The notes below the pieces were generated by a model, which searched no databases, was not told the origin of the DNA, and was given only the letters and a program-made list of their open reading frames with translations. Positions 36,720 to 46,012 of a stretch of DNA of 64,000 nucleotides are shown here, in pieces. Position 1 is the stretch's first letter. Each line of letters begins with the position of its first letter. This DNA comes from Pseudoglutamicibacter albus. Its GTDB lineage: Bacteria > Actinomycetota > Actinomycetes > Actinomycetales > Micrococcaceae. The stretch lies in assembly GCF_031458175.1 (NCBI RefSeq), contig NZ_JAVDXX010000001.1:1302001-1366000 (forward strand). The letters are read 5' to 3'. Position numbers and translations under genes: made by a program.

Positions 36720-37400
36720 TTAGTTCTGGCCAGTCTTATAACCTACCCCTCGGACGGTCAGAACGATCTCTGGGTTTTCCGGGTCACGCTCAACCTTGGA
36801 ACGCAGACGCTGAACGTGCACGTTCACAAGCCGCGTGTCTGCGCTTTCGCGGTAACCCCACACCTCATTGAGCAGGTCTTCGCGCGTGAAAACCTCGCCC
36901 GGCTTGCGGGCCATGGTGGTCAAGAGATCAAACTCCAGTGGGGTCAGTTGCAACTGCTCGTCCCCACGGAAAACCGTGTGACGTGCAACGTCGATCGTGA
37001 TGTCTTTGACCGTGAGTTTGCTACCGTCGTGGCGTTGCCCGCCGCCACGCAAGCGTGCACGGACGCGCGCGAGCAGCTCCGCCGGTTTGAAGGGCTTAGG
37101 GATGTAGTCATCAGCGCCCGCCTCGAGCCCGCGCACCACGTCTTGCGTGTCTGATTTGGCGGTGAGCATGATGATGGGGACGTCGGATTCTTCACGGATT
37201 TCACGGCAAATCTGGATGCCGTCTTTCCCGGGAAGCATCAGATCCAGCAACACAAGGTCTGGTTCGCTGCGGCGGAACATCTCGACAGCTTGCATGCCGT
37301 GATGGCAGAAAACCGGCTCATGTTCATCGTTCTTCAAAACGATGCCGATCATTTCCGCCAATGCTTCATCATCATCAACGACGAGGACGTGTCCCTTCAT
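36720..37400 (-). CDS. mtrA: Response regulator MtrA
   Basis: OmpR-family regulator paired with MtrB. Receiver domain: acidic pocket VVDDDEALAEM, phosphoacceptor Asp in LVLLDLMLPGKDG, conserved Thr/Ser-Lys in IIMLTAKSD and DDYIPKPFKPAELLARVRARLR. Winged helix from about 130: LQLTPLEFDLLTTMARKPGEVFTREDLLNEVWGYRESADTRLVNVHVQRLRSKVE. The ATG at 37400 is chosen because the GAGGGA site is correctly spaced for it and directly abuts the alternative ATG at 37409. Close to mycobacterial MtrA throughout. Confidence 0.96.
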   Translation of the reverse strand: MKGHVLVVDDDEALAEMIGIVLKNDEHEPVFCHHGMQAVEMFRRSEPDLVLLDLMLPGKDGIQICREIREESDVPIIMLTAKSDTQDVVRGLEAGADDYIPKPFKPAELLARVRARLRGGGQRHDGSKLTVKDITIDVARHTVFRGDEQLQLTPLEFDLLTTMARKPGEVFTREDLLNEVWGYRESADTRLVNVHVQRLRSKVERDPENPEIVLTVRGVGYKTGQN

Positions 37401-37496
37401 CTCCCGCATTCCCTCACATCTGACGCATCGAATCCACCGAACCGTGGCCTATGTATCTCTTATCCTATGTGATCAGCACACAGAAACTCGGTTGGG

Positions 37497-38777
37497 TCAA
37501 CCATGCGCGATGTCGCTAAATTTTTGCGCTAGATCGTTCAACCTGGTGAGCCCGCGGCCAAGCTGCAGGTCGGTGAGCTCGGGCGCCGGTCTTCCTTGGG
37601 CGGCACCGGGCTTGGTTGCCGCCGATGCGGGCGCCGCGGAACGGAAACCGTAGCTGGCTTGCAGGGTTATGCCAAGCAGGTGGCGGGGTTCCAGCCCGGC
37701 TTGCCGCAGCGGCTCCAACAGCTCGTCTGCTGTACGGGTGAAGGGCCGGGCCTTTCCATCGGCTAGCGGTTCATTCACGGCACTCTCGGGTAGAGGCACA
37801 AGCACGCGGCTACCGGTGTGTTCCCCATCGGCGAGCGCTTCGATGGTTTCCAGTAGGTTTTCCGCCGCGTGGGCATCCTCCGGCCATGAAACGGTTTCGA
37901 ACCCGACCGTGACGCCGCCGTTGTTTGTCTCCACAGCCTTCGCAATGGTTTGCGCGCGCCCTCGCGCAGCCTCAGGAAGCCACACGGTCACCGTGTTCTC
38001 GCGAGCTAGGGTTTGCGTTTCGCTGCCGGTGGTCCGCGCTGCAGTTAGTGCCGCTGCCGCATCGGCCATGAGGGATTCCCACCATTGCTGGTCCAGGTGC
38101 GCAAGCCTGCGGTAGCGGGAGCTGGAACGCCACGAGCCTGCGAACGCGTGGTGCGCATCGGGATCGATGATCCGCACCACCGGCGTGGTGCCGGGCAGTG
38201 AAGCGAGTTGCGGCACTAGCTCCGTGATGCCTTCGCACCAGGCTTGCGCGATGTCGGTGCGGGCAGCGTGGTCGGAAGCTATGGGCTCGCCGTTCGGTAA
38301 CGCCAGCCGGTGCATCACGGTGGCTGGCCCCATCACGGTGACGCTGCGATGCCCGAGCGGAGCGTCTTGGGCGTCATCCGCGGTGAGCTGGATGAGCTCA
38401 CGCAAACCGTTACTCGCCCGGCGCATCGCGATCCCAGCTTGAGCGCGGGTTCCGGTCAGCCGCCATCCGTGCGCTGTGAGGTCCACCGGCAACCCGGACA
38501 GATGCGTGATGGTGCGCTCCCAGGCGGTGTCTGCCGGGGACTCCGGAAGAGGCAGAACGTGTGGGCCGGATTCGAGTCCGCCGAACACCTCGTTGAGTAG
38601 CTGTGTTGCCCGCAATGGTGTTGCACGTAGCGGGGTGTGAGTTTGTGCCTGGCCCGGTGTGCGTGCCTGGGCGCGCGCCTGGGTACGAACCTGCGGCGTG
38701 CACACAACACCCTGCCACGCAATGCCCTGCTCGGTGTCCGCTGAACGCTCGGGAGCCGTCGAAGTAGAAGAAGTCAT
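37497..38777 (-). CDS. MetE-like (cobalamin-independent methionine synthase family) protein, degenerate
   Basis: The fold pattern of the MetE C-terminal barrel can be followed: VTVMGPATVMHRLALPNGE..., TDIAQAWCEGITELVPQL, TPVVRIIDPDAHHAFAGS, then VTVGFETVSWPEDAHAAENLLETIEALADG and GLEPRHLLGITLQASYGF. In real enzymes the third block is a DEPSL-type motif and the last contains a zinc-ligand Cys (TPTCGL-like). Both are changed here, so methyl transfer is unlikely. A similar protein (Rv3015c) occurs in mycobacteria in the trmU/iscS region, supporting orthology. The first 60 residues are low complexity (repeats of QAR, LRAT). Start ATG 38777, with an in-frame GTG six bases earlier. Confidence 0.65.
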   Translation of the reverse strand: MTSSTSTAPERSADTEQGIAWQGVVCTPQVRTQARAQARTPGQAQTHTPLRATPLRATQLLNEVFGGLESGPHVLPLPESPADTAWERTITHLSGLPVDLTAHGWRLTGTRAQAGIAMRRASNGLRELIQLTADDAQDAPLGHRSVTVMGPATVMHRLALPNGEPIASDHAARTDIAQAWCEGITELVPQLASLPGTTPVVRIIDPDAHHAFAGSWRSSSRYRRLAHLDQQWWESLMADAAAALTAARTTGSETQTLARENTVTVWLPEAARGRAQTIAKAVETNNGGVTVGFETVSWPEDAHAAENLLETIEALADGEHTGSRVLVPLPESAVNEPLADGKARPFTRTADELLEPLRQAGLEPRHLLGITLQASYGFRSAAPASAATKPGAAQGRPAPELTDLQLGRGLTRLNDLAQKFSDIAHG

Positions 38778-38799
38778 GTTCACAATCAAGCCTGCCGGC

Positions 38800-39165
38800 T
38801 CAGTTGCGTTGTTCGGAGATCGCTTCGTGATGGCGGATCACTTCAGCGATGATGAAGTTCAGGAATTTTTCGGCGAATTCCGGGTCTAGCTGCGCGTCTT
38901 TGGCTAGCGAGTGTAGCCGGGCGATCTGGGCGGCTTCACGCCCGGGGTCGCTTGGCGGGAGTTGGTGTTCGGCTTTGAGGTGGCCTACTCGCTGGGTGCA
39001 TTTGAACCGTTCTGCGAGCAGATATACCAGCGTCGCGTCAATGTTGTCGATGCTGCCGCGGATCCGCAACAGTTCCTGCATCACGGCAGGGTCAACAGTG
39101 TCAGGTAGCGAGGATGCCGCCGGGTCCCATTCGTTGGTCACGATGCCTTCGTGTTGATCGCTCAT
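38800..39165 (-). CDS. Chorismate mutase, AroQ type
   Basis: A 121-residue helical protein: MQELLRIRGSIDNIDATLVYLLAERFKCTQRVGHLKAEHQLPPSDPGREAAQIARLHSLAK is the AroQ pattern, with the Arg, Lys and Glu residues expected to bind chorismate. It would convert chorismate to prephenate for Phe/Tyr synthesis. No secretion signal, so cytoplasmic. It starts nine bases after mnmA, in the same operon direction, with GGTGAGG just before ATG. Its pairing with tRNA thiolation genes looks positional rather than functional. Confidence 0.9.
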   Translation of the reverse strand: MSDQHEGIVTNEWDPAASSLPDTVDPAVMQELLRIRGSIDNIDATLVYLLAERFKCTQRVGHLKAEHQLPPSDPGREAAQIARLHSLAKDAQLDPEFAEKFLNFIIAEVIRHHEAISEQRN

Positions 39166-39174
39166 AACCTCACC

Positions 39175-40314
39175 CTACGCAGTGAGTGCGGCCGGATTCC
39201 ACGTTGATGAATGGGCTGAGGCAATTGTTGCTTGCCCAATCACACGGTCCCCGGTGTAGAGGACCATCGACTGGCCTGGTGCTACCCCGTTGAGTGTTTC
39301 TTCCAGCTCGGCTTCTACGCGGCGGCCGTGTTCGTCGTCGGCGACCCAGCGGGCGCGGCCCGGTACAGGTTTTCCGTGGGCGCGAACCTGGACGGTGACG
39401 TCCATCCATGCGCCGCTGGCGGCCTCGGCAGGTTCCGCACCCGCGAATGAGACGCGAATGCCACTGAGCCGATCCACGGCGAGCGCCTCTTTGGGACCGA
39501 CAACGACTTCGTTGGTTTTCGGCCGGATCGAGAGCACAAAGCGCGGCTTACCGTCAGGTGCTGGGTGGCCGATAGCGAGCCCGCGGCGCTGCCCTACGGT
39601 GAAGGCTTGGGCCCCTTCGTGTTCGCCTACTTGGGTGCCTTCTTGGTCGATGATTTTGCCTGGCTGCATCTCGATCTGTTCGGCGAGCCAGCCGCGGGTG
39701 TCGCCGTCTGGGATGAAGCAGATATCGTGCGAATCGGGTTTCTCTGCCACGCCGAGGCCGCGGCGTTCAGCTTCTGCGCGGACCTCCGCTTTGGTGGGTG
39801 CGTGTGCCAGCGGGAACCAGCAGTGCGCGAGCTGGTCCTCCCGCAGAACACCCAGAACATAGGACTGGTCCTTGGCCATATCGGCGGCTCGGTGCAGGGT
39901 TGGGCGGCCGTCACCGTCCTGATCCACGCGGGCATAATGGCCGGTCACGACCGCATCGAACCCTAGCGCGATCGCTTTATCAAGCAGAGCTTCGAACTTG
40001 ATTTTCTCATTGCAGCGCAGGCACGGGTTCGGGGTGCGGCCGGCGGCGTATTCGTCGATGAAGTCATCCACCACATCGGCTTTGAAACGTTCGGAGAAGT
40101 CCCACACATAGAACGGGATGCCGAGGGTTTCGCATGCACGGAACGCGTCATTGGAGTCTTCGATGGTGCAGCATCCACGCGATCCGGTGCGTAGGGTTCC
40201 GGGCATGCGTGAGAGGGCGAGGTGGACACCCACGACGTCGTGGCCGGCTTCAACGGCGCGCGCCGCCGCTACGGCGGAGTCCACGCCGCCAGACATTGCG
40301 GCCAGAACCTTCAT
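39175..40314 (-). CDS. mnmA: tRNA 2-thiouridylase MnmA
   Basis: Thiolates U34 of tRNA-Lys, -Glu and -Gln using ATP and sulfur relayed from cysteine desulfurase. N-terminal PP-loop [25 protein letters not shown]; catalytic cysteine region [23 protein letters not shown] near 100; [11 protein letters not shown]; second cysteine in [18 protein letters not shown] near 195; C-terminal beta-barrel with [21 protein letters not shown] at 40314 has GAGGGGGA six bases upstream; the frame extends to 40344 but that start has no support. Next to iscS, its likely sulfur donor. Confidence 0.96.
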   Translation of the reverse strand: MKVLAAMSGGVDSAVAAARAVEAGHDVVGVHLALSRMPGTLRTGSRGCCTIEDSNDAFRACETLGIPFYVWDFSERFKADVVDDFIDEYAAGRTPNPCLRCNEKIKFEALLDKAIALGFDAVVTGHYARVDQDGDGRPTLHRAADMAKDQSYVLGVLREDQLAHCWFPLAHAPTKAEVRAEAERRGLGVAEKPDSHDICFIPDGDTRGWLAEQIEMQPGKIIDQEGTQVGEHEGAQAFTVGQRRGLAIGHPAPDGKPRFVLSIRPKTNEVVVGPKEALAVDRLSGIRVSFAGAEPAEAASGAWMDVTVQVRAHGKPVPGRARWVADDEHGRRVEAELEETLNGVAPGQSMVLYTGDRVIGQATIASAHSSTWNPAALTA

Positions 40315-40453
40315 GAAATCCCCCTCAAAACTGTGGCCGGTCAATTCTGCTCAAGGCTGTGCGCAAGGGCAATTCTCTATTGTTTCATGCACCACCGGTG
40401 ACGCCGTGATCTTTATAGGCGCTAGTGGCGTTTGTCTCTGGTGCATGCGCGAG

Positions 40454-41692
40454 CTAACCGGCGGCTCTGGCTTGCGCGATGACCCCGGGGAGGGCGTCGA
40501 TGAGCGCCTGCACTGATCCTTCGGTGGTGAGTGAGCCCATGCTGAAGCGTTGCACATCGGTTGCGTCTTGTTTGCTACGGCCCATCGCTAACAGGACATG
40601 GGAGGGCTGCGCCATCCCGGCGGTGCATGCGGAGCCGGTCGAGGTCGCGAACCCGAGGCTGTCTAGGAGGAACAGGACCGAGTCACCCTGGGCGCCTGGG
40701 ACGCTCAGATGCACGATGCCGGGCAACTGCTGCGCTGAATCCCCGCCACGTGATGCCCGGTTAGCGGCTGCCTGGACGCCGGATACGGTCGCGTTGGGGA
40801 TGGTTGTGGTGATCGCGTGGACCAGTTTTTCCCGCAGACACTCCAGCCGTTCACTCTCTTGGTCGAGGCTTGCTTGCGCGGCGGTAGCGGCTGCGGCGAA
40901 GGCTGCCGCGGAGGCGACGTCGGCGGTTCCGGAGCGTAGGCCACGTTCTTGTCCGCCTCCGTGGATGTGCGGTGTGAGCTGGGCGGTGCGGCGCACGATG
41001 AGCGCCCCGATCCCCACTGGCCCGCCGAGTTTGTGAGCGGTGATGGCCGCGGTGGTGATAGCAGGATTGTTCAGCTGTGTAGGGGTGTGCCCAAAAGCTT
41101 GCACCGCATCCGTGTGGAAGGGCACACCGTGTTCGGCAGCGATGGCTGCGGCTTCTTCGACTGGCTGGATGGTGCCAACCTCGTTATTCGCCCACATCAG
41201 GGTCGCCAGAGCGGTGCGTTCCGGCGCGTGTGCTAGCGCGGTACGCCACGCATCGAGATCCACCACGGCATCCTCGGTGACCGGAACCAGCACGGGTTCG
41301 GCGCCGTGGTGTTGGGCGAGGTATTCGATCACATCAAGCACGGCAGGATGCTCAATCCCGGTATAGATGATGCGCGGCCGGGCTGGCTTGCCCACAGCTG
41401 GCTCCGGCTTGGAACCGGGCACTGCGTTGCGTTTGGCGTAGAGGCCCTTGATCGCGAGGTTATCGGCCTCGGTGCCGCCTGAAGTGAACACGATTTCAGC
41501 GGGATCAACCCCGGCGGCGTGCGCGAGCTCGATGCGCGCGGCATCGTGGATACGGCGAGCAGTGCGGCCCGCGGTGTGGAGCGACCCCGCGTTGCCGATA
41601 ACCCCCATATGCTCGATGAGCGCGGCACGTGCCGGCTCAGACAGCGGGGTGGTTGCGGCGTGGTCGAAGTAATGGATCGGCTGATTCCTCAC
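40454..41692 (-). CDS. iscS: Cysteine desulfurase, IscS/NifS family
   Basis: PLP enzyme that releases sulfur from cysteine as a persulfide. Starts with HYFDHAATTPLSEPARAAL; AGSLHTAGRTARRIHDAARIELAHAAG; FTSGGTEADNLAIKGL; the PLP lysine in AITAHKLGGPVGIGALIVRR; the active cysteine in FATSTGSACTAGMAQPSHVLLAMG. The sequence NAGSLHTAG (rather than NPSSxHxxG) is a common actinobacterial variant. GTG start with GGGAGG directly before it, so spacing is poor and another start cannot be excluded. Located just upstream of mnmA. Confidence 0.94.
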   Translation of the reverse strand: MRNQPIHYFDHAATTPLSEPARAALIEHMGVIGNAGSLHTAGRTARRIHDAARIELAHAAGVDPAEIVFTSGGTEADNLAIKGLYAKRNAVPGSKPEPAVGKPARPRIIYTGIEHPAVLDVIEYLAQHHGAEPVLVPVTEDAVVDLDAWRTALAHAPERTALATLMWANNEVGTIQPVEEAAAIAAEHGVPFHTDAVQAFGHTPTQLNNPAITTAAITAHKLGGPVGIGALIVRRTAQLTPHIHGGGQERGLRSGTADVASAAAFAAAATAAQASLDQESERLECLREKLVHAITTTIPNATVSGVQAAANRASRGGDSAQQLPGIVHLSVPGAQGDSVLFLLDSLGFATSTGSACTAGMAQPSHVLLAMGRSKQDATDVQRFSMGSLTTEGSVQALIDALPGVIAQARAAG

Positions 41693-41733
41693 CCTCCCAG
41701 CCTAGCCCCGCTCCCCTGGCTGGCACTGCTGGC

Positions 41734-41763
41734 TCACTCCAGCCTGGTTCACTCCAGCCTGGT
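41734..41763. repeat. 15-bp tandem repeat
   Basis: TCACTCCAGCCTGGT is repeated twice head to tail (41734-41748 and 41749-41763) between the divergent iscS and J-domain genes. No function is evident. Confidence 0.6.
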
Positions 41764-41834
41764 TCGTCCACCCTCGCTCCCCAGCGCTCACCGTGTTCCG
41801 CACCCGATGGGTGAGGTAAGGCAGAATATTGACT

Positions 41835-42836
41835 ATGTCCGCCAGCCGCCGTCAAGCTTTTGAAACTCTCGGTCTACCCCCTAACGCTGACAGCCAAGCC
41901 ATCCGTAAAGCGTTCCGTGCGCTTTCACGTACGCATCACCCAGACCTCGGCGGCGATCCCGAAACGTATCAGGCGATCACCACCGCCTACACGGTCCTGA
42001 CCGATCCTGCCGCTGCGGCGCAAGCCGATGCCGCGGCTGCTAGAACCGCGACCGCACAGCCGCCAGCGAGTCCTTCTGCGCGGTCGAAGTCTTCGCCGTC
42101 TGCCCAGCGTCCAGCGCAGACCCGGCACGCATCGGGCGCTAGCGGCGCCGCTTCACGCGCCAACAGCACGGCCGCACACAACACAGACAACCGCTACACA
42201 CCATCTGGGCCTGCTTCCCAGGACCTCACCTACGACGGCGCCCACCCTGCATTGAGTGAGCGTGACGCGCACACGCTCGTGCGGGGCTCTATCCGCCGTT
42301 GCAGCTTATTTGACCGCGCCGTCTACCGCGAGGCGCGCACCGCGGCCGTCATGGATCTTTTCGAACGCATCCACGAACACGTTCCTGCGGCCCGCATGGT
42401 GCTGGGCGTCCGCATCGACGGGACGGATATTGAAGCAGTGATTTTTGCTGGCCACCGTCTGCTCGCGGTTGATGTTGAGGCTTCTGTGGATGCCGAACAC
42501 GCGTGGGATGGCACAACACTGCGAGCGAATGGAAAGCCCCTGGCTTATACCCCAGACCACGATGCGGTGCATGCGTTGGAACGCAAGATCGGCGGCAGCC
42601 GCGCTGAGGCGTTGCATGTGTTGTTCGTTCCGGGGCGTTCGGCTCAACATCCGGTGGTGAACCGGGTGGGCGCTACCGCGGGTGTCACGGGGCCTTCACC
42701 GATTGCGCGTGCCGCCGGCGAGGGGATTGCTTATCTTGCAGGTGGCCCGAACCCCAGTAGCATCAACCTTTCTGTGTATGGTCAGTTACTCCAGTTCGCA
42801 GGACGCGACACACACAAAAAGAACACCGTTCCGTGA
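41835..42836 (+). CDS. J-domain (DnaJ-like) protein
   Basis: The N-terminal 60 residues form a J domain: RRQAFETLGLPPNADSQAIRKAFRALSRTHHPDLGGDPETYQAITTAYTVL, with the HPD loop that stimulates DnaK. An Ala/Ser/Thr-rich linker follows (about 60-130), then a 200-residue C-terminal region (FDRAVYREARTAAVMDLFERIHEHVPAARMVLGVRIDGTDIEAVIFAGHRLLAVDVEASV) that resembles nuclease-related or client-binding domains but that I cannot name. There is no zinc finger. ATG at 41835; the TTG six bases before is in frame. GAATAT just upstream may be a -10, making the mRNA nearly leaderless. Confidence 0.8.
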   Translation: MSASRRQAFETLGLPPNADSQAIRKAFRALSRTHHPDLGGDPETYQAITTAYTVLTDPAAAAQADAAAARTATAQPPASPSARSKSSPSAQRPAQTRHASGASGAASRANSTAAHNTDNRYTPSGPASQDLTYDGAHPALSERDAHTLVRGSIRRCSLFDRAVYREARTAAVMDLFERIHEHVPAARMVLGVRIDGTDIEAVIFAGHRLLAVDVEASVDAEHAWDGTTLRANGKPLAYTPDHDAVHALERKIGGSRAEALHVLFVPGRSAQHPVVNRVGATAGVTGPSPIARAAGEGIAYLAGGPNPSSINLSVYGQLLQFAGRDTHKKNTVP

Positions 42837-42866
42837 TCAAACCGTTACATTAGCTAAACTGGCGGC

Positions 42867-43373
42867 GTGCTACGCATCGTCTTCAATACTCCTGAAATCC
42901 CAGGCAACACCGGTAACGCAATCCGGCTCGCTGCCATCACCGGCGCCGAACTGCATCTTGTGGAGCCGTTGGGTTTCGATTTTGAAGACGCGAAATTGCG
43001 CCGCGCTGGCCTCGATTATCATGATCTGGCTGTGGTTACGGTGCATCCGGACCTGGATACTGCGTTGCAGAAATTGGGGCCGGGACGTGTTTTTGCTTTC
43101 ACTACTGACGGACACACCCGTTATGACACCGTGACCTACCGCGAAGACGATATTCTCCTCTTCGGTAAAGAGTCCTCCGGGCTCACCGAAGAAGAAAAGA
43201 ACCATCCGCGCATCACTGAACGTCTCACGATCCCGATGCAGCCGGCCCGCAGGTCTCTAAACCTCGCGAACTCGGCTTCCATCGCTGTCTATGAGGCGTG
43301 GCGGCAACACGGGTTCCCAGGTTCCCGGCCGCTGGATGCGGCACCTGCTGATCTCACTATTGGAAACGTTTAA
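42867..43373 (+). CDS. trmL: tRNA (cytidine/uridine-34-2-prime-O)-methyltransferase TrmL
   Basis: Small SPOUT methyltransferase that methylates the wobble base ribose of leucine tRNAs. Family motifs: IVFNTPEIPGNTGNAIRLAAITGAELHLVEPLGFDFEDAKLRRAGLDYHD, then LLFGKESSGLTEE and TIPMQPARRSLNLANSASIAVYEAWRQ, which form the trefoil knot. Length 168 is typical. Starts with GTG; TAGCTAAACT lies just upstream and no ribosome site is visible, so the message may be leaderless. Confidence 0.95.
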   Translation: MLRIVFNTPEIPGNTGNAIRLAAITGAELHLVEPLGFDFEDAKLRRAGLDYHDLAVVTVHPDLDTALQKLGPGRVFAFTTDGHTRYDTVTYREDDILLFGKESSGLTEEEKNHPRITERLTIPMQPARRSLNLANSASIAVYEAWRQHGFPGSRPLDAAPADLTIGNV

Positions 43374-43389
43374 GGAAAGGCTTACAACC

Positions 43390-43959
43390 ATGAACCAACT
43401 GAATGAAGCCGACCTTGACGTACTCGGTGACTTTGAGGAACTCGACGGTTTTGAGGAACAAGAACACGGCCGTAGCCGCCGCAAGGCGCCTTCGGCGGGC
43501 AAGATCGCGGTCATCAGCGTCATCACGGTGGTTGTGCTCGCTGTGATCGGTTTCTTCTTCGCGGTGCGTGCCATGTGGCCGTCTTCTGAAAAGATCGCAG
43601 GCGAGGTCGCGCAAGAGGTCCTCGACGCCCCGGACGCCCAGACCCACACCGCTAAGTCGAAAGACGGCGAGATTGAGGTGGTCACTAGCGCGGAGCTGAA
43701 CTCGTACGCGATCAAGGTCAAGGGTGTCCCTCACGCTCCGCAGAACAGCGAATACCAGCTGTATCTAAGCGATAAAGACAACGCGCTACGCCCCTCCACC
43801 TTGCTAGGTGGGCAGCCGAACGATGAGTGGGTCGGCGTCCGCAACGAACTCAACACGACGCGTGAAATCCACGTCACGATCGTCACTGAAGGTGGGCAGC
43901 AGCGCCCACCAGCCAACGATGTGGTTGCCATCCAGATCCCGGAAGGCGCCGGTAAGTAG
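43390..43959 (+). CDS. Membrane protein with RskA-like (anti-sigma-K) extracellular domain
   Basis: A 189-residue protein. The acidic cytoplasmic start (MNQLNEADLDVLGDFEELDGFEEQEHG) is followed by a helix (IAVISVITVVVLAVIGFFFAV, about 37-57) and a beta-rich outer domain. ELNSYAIKVKGVPHAPQNSEYQLYLSDKDN and REIHVTIVTEGGQQRPPANDVVAIQIP match the pattern of the RskA C-terminal domain (YQLWL..., VTVEPxGGSxxPT). It lacks the N-terminal zinc anti-sigma domain, so the binding partner would have to be the acidic tail. ATG with AAGGAAAGG upstream; 16 bases after trmL. Confidence 0.7.
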   Translation: MNQLNEADLDVLGDFEELDGFEEQEHGRSRRKAPSAGKIAVISVITVVVLAVIGFFFAVRAMWPSSEKIAGEVAQEVLDAPDAQTHTAKSKDGEIEVVTSAELNSYAIKVKGVPHAPQNSEYQLYLSDKDNALRPSTLLGGQPNDEWVGVRNELNTTREIHVTIVTEGGQQRPPANDVVAIQIPEGAGK

Positions 43960-44073
43960 CGCGATAGCGGAGGTGCTCGCTAGCGGCGCAGTAGAGGGCC
44001 AGTTGCGACGCGAGTGTAGCGGCAGGGCAGAGGTCCAGTATCGCCGCTGCTAAAGGCCGACTATCGGGACAGC

Positions 44074-44949
44074 TTAGAAACCGGCGATCGTCTCGGCGGA
44101 GTTCACGCACACCGCGTGGAACGACTCCGCCGCTTTCGCATCGTCCGAGGCGGTAAGCTGCTGGGCGATGTTTGCGGCTTGGTGCCGCACAAACTGTTGC
44201 ATCTTCTCCACATCCGGGTGTTGGGATGCGTGCTTGAGAAGCGCTTGGATCTTGGTTTCGAGGCTCTCTGTGATGTCCACGGCCATGTTCGTTAGGTGCC
44301 CCGGTTGCCCGAAGTACCACAGGTGAGGCAGTTTGTGTGGCTCGAGGCCGGCTTCCAGCAGCTCCGGGTATGCGTAGGGGTTCTCCAGCGACGGATACAC
44401 TGCATGAGTGACCGCTTGCCCTACAGCAAGGTGGTCAGGATGTGATTTCTGGAAGCTCGTGTAGTCCCGCTCAGGGTGGTGGGTCAAGATCAGGTCCGGG
44501 CGCACTCGGCGTCCGATCTCCACGATGTCCTTGAGCAGCTCATCACTCACGTGCAGATCCCCGTCCGGGTAGTCCCAGAACTCGACCGAAGCGATCCCCA
44601 CAACCTCTGCCGCTTCCCGCTGTTCCTCCCGACGGCGGGATACAACATCATCGCTGCGGGCCTCATCGCTGAAACCGCCGGCGCCCCCGCCGGTCACCAC
44701 GGTGAGGTGGATGTCGATGCCGCCTGCCGCCCACCGTGCCAGTGTTCCAGCGGCGCCGAAGTCAACATCGTCTGGGTGCGCTGTCAGCACCAGAACCTTC
44801 GATATACCCACCGGGGCGCCCGTGGCCGGGTCAAGCGCGACGGCGCCCGCTACCCCGGCACCCTCTACCGCGGTGCCCGTTACTCCGGGGCCCTCTGCCC
44901 CGGCCGTCGAATCCGCTGACATCGAATTCACCGACGCTGAAGCGTTCAC
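44074..44949 (-). CDS. PIG-L family deacetylase
   Basis: Zinc-dependent N-deacetylase fold of the MshB/Mca/LmbE type. VLVLTAHPDDVDFGAAGTLARWA carries the AHPDD zinc motif and FQKSHPDHLAVGQAV the second zinc histidine motif. Substrates in the family are GlcNAc-containing sugars, such as mycothiol precursors or conjugates; none can be assigned here. The N-terminal 45 residues are a low-complexity Gly/Ala/Val extension. GTG start at 44949. It lies 12 bases after etfA on the same strand and is probably co-transcribed. Confidence 0.88.
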   Translation of the reverse strand: MNASASVNSMSADSTAGAEGPGVTGTAVEGAGVAGAVALDPATGAPVGISKVLVLTAHPDDVDFGAAGTLARWAAGGIDIHLTVVTGGGAGGFSDEARSDDVVSRRREEQREAAEVVGIASVEFWDYPDGDLHVSDELLKDIVEIGRRVRPDLILTHHPERDYTSFQKSHPDHLAVGQAVTHAVYPSLENPYAYPELLEAGLEPHKLPHLWYFGQPGHLTNMAVDITESLETKIQALLKHASQHPDVEKMQQFVRHQAANIAQQLTASDDAKAAESFHAVCVNSAETIAGF

Positions 44950-44961
44950 GAGACTGCCCTA

Positions 44962-45933
44962 CTAACCCTGTTGTTTACGGGCGCGGATAGCTTCAGCAGC
45001 TTGAGGTAGGACCGTGTTCAGATCGCCCACGATACCGAAATCAGCGATATCGAAAATAGGGGCGTCCATGTCAGTGTTCACCGCGACGATCGTGCCGGAC
45101 TGGCGCATGCCCGCAACGTGGTGCACCGCACCTGATATACCGGCTGCGATATACAGGTCAGGCCGCACCGTGGCGCCGGTCTGCCCCACTTGTGTGTTGT
45201 GTGGGATCCATCCTTCATCGGTCGCATCACGTGTTGAACCGACCGCGCCGCCGAGGGCGTCAGCGAGCTGTTCGACCGGGCCGAAATCGCCGTCGGTACC
45301 GCGGCCGCCCGAAACCACAACTCGGGCCGAGGACACGTCGGGGCGTCCGTCGTAAACCACCGGGGTGCGGGAGATAATCTGTGCGCCTTCACGCCCGCCC
45401 GTGCTCAACGTAACCACCTCGGCGGTCTGCGCGGCAGCCTGCGCGGAAGCGGGAACGCCCGGAACCAGCGTTAGGAAAGCGGTCGCCGTGGTGGGGCGCA
45501 CTGCAGAGCTCCACTCCCCCGAAAGCACATCCTTACGCACCGCAAGACCCGAGGCCGCGGTGAGTGGGCCTTCAGTTGCAGGCTCAACGGCGGAAACTTG
45601 AGTGATGAGCGCCGACTCCGTGAGAGCGGCCGCACGCGCCATGACTTCGGTTTCGATCGGCTCGATGCTGCTGAGCACCGTCACGGCCTCGCTTGCGCGC
45701 ACGGCACCGACCAAAACATCGGCCTGCCCCACCGCAACAGAGCCCGACGGATCCTGTTCAGCCGCATACACCCGCTGAGCGCCCGCGGCACCCAACACCG
45801 CGACCGCATCGGCTGAGACGGCCGAACCCACGGCAACAGCAACGGGCCCTAAACCGGCCGCAACACCGAAAGCTTCCTGTTGGGAAGCCGAAAGCTGCGG
45901 CCCAACAGAATCCAGATACACAAGAACAGTCAC
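44962..45933 (-). CDS. etfA: Electron transfer flavoprotein alpha subunit
   Basis: FAD-binding subunit of the heterodimer that carries electrons from acyl-CoA and other dehydrogenases. The C-terminal FAD domain shows VVVSGGRGTDGDFGPVEQLADALGGAVGSTRDATDEGWIPHNTQVGQTGATVRPDLYIAAGISGAVHHVAGMRQSGTIVAVNTDMDAPIFDIADFGIVGDLNTVLP, the family signature. The N-terminal half is the less conserved ETF fold (MTVLVYLDSVGPQL). GTG start with GGAG six bases upstream. It follows etfB by about 80 bases. Confidence 0.96.
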   Translation of the reverse strand: MTVLVYLDSVGPQLSASQQEAFGVAAGLGPVAVAVGSAVSADAVAVLGAAGAQRVYAAEQDPSGSVAVGQADVLVGAVRASEAVTVLSSIEPIETEVMARAAALTESALITQVSAVEPATEGPLTAASGLAVRKDVLSGEWSSAVRPTTATAFLTLVPGVPASAQAAAQTAEVVTLSTGGREGAQIISRTPVVYDGRPDVSSARVVVSGGRGTDGDFGPVEQLADALGGAVGSTRDATDEGWIPHNTQVGQTGATVRPDLYIAAGISGAVHHVAGMRQSGTIVAVNTDMDAPIFDIADFGIVGDLNTVLPQAAEAIRARKQQG

Positions 45934-46012
45934 AAGAAACTCCAGAAACGTCTAAAACCCGATACCGAGAAACTCTGCCGGCCGCAGACACCCCGCCTGC
46001 CGCGCACGAGGG

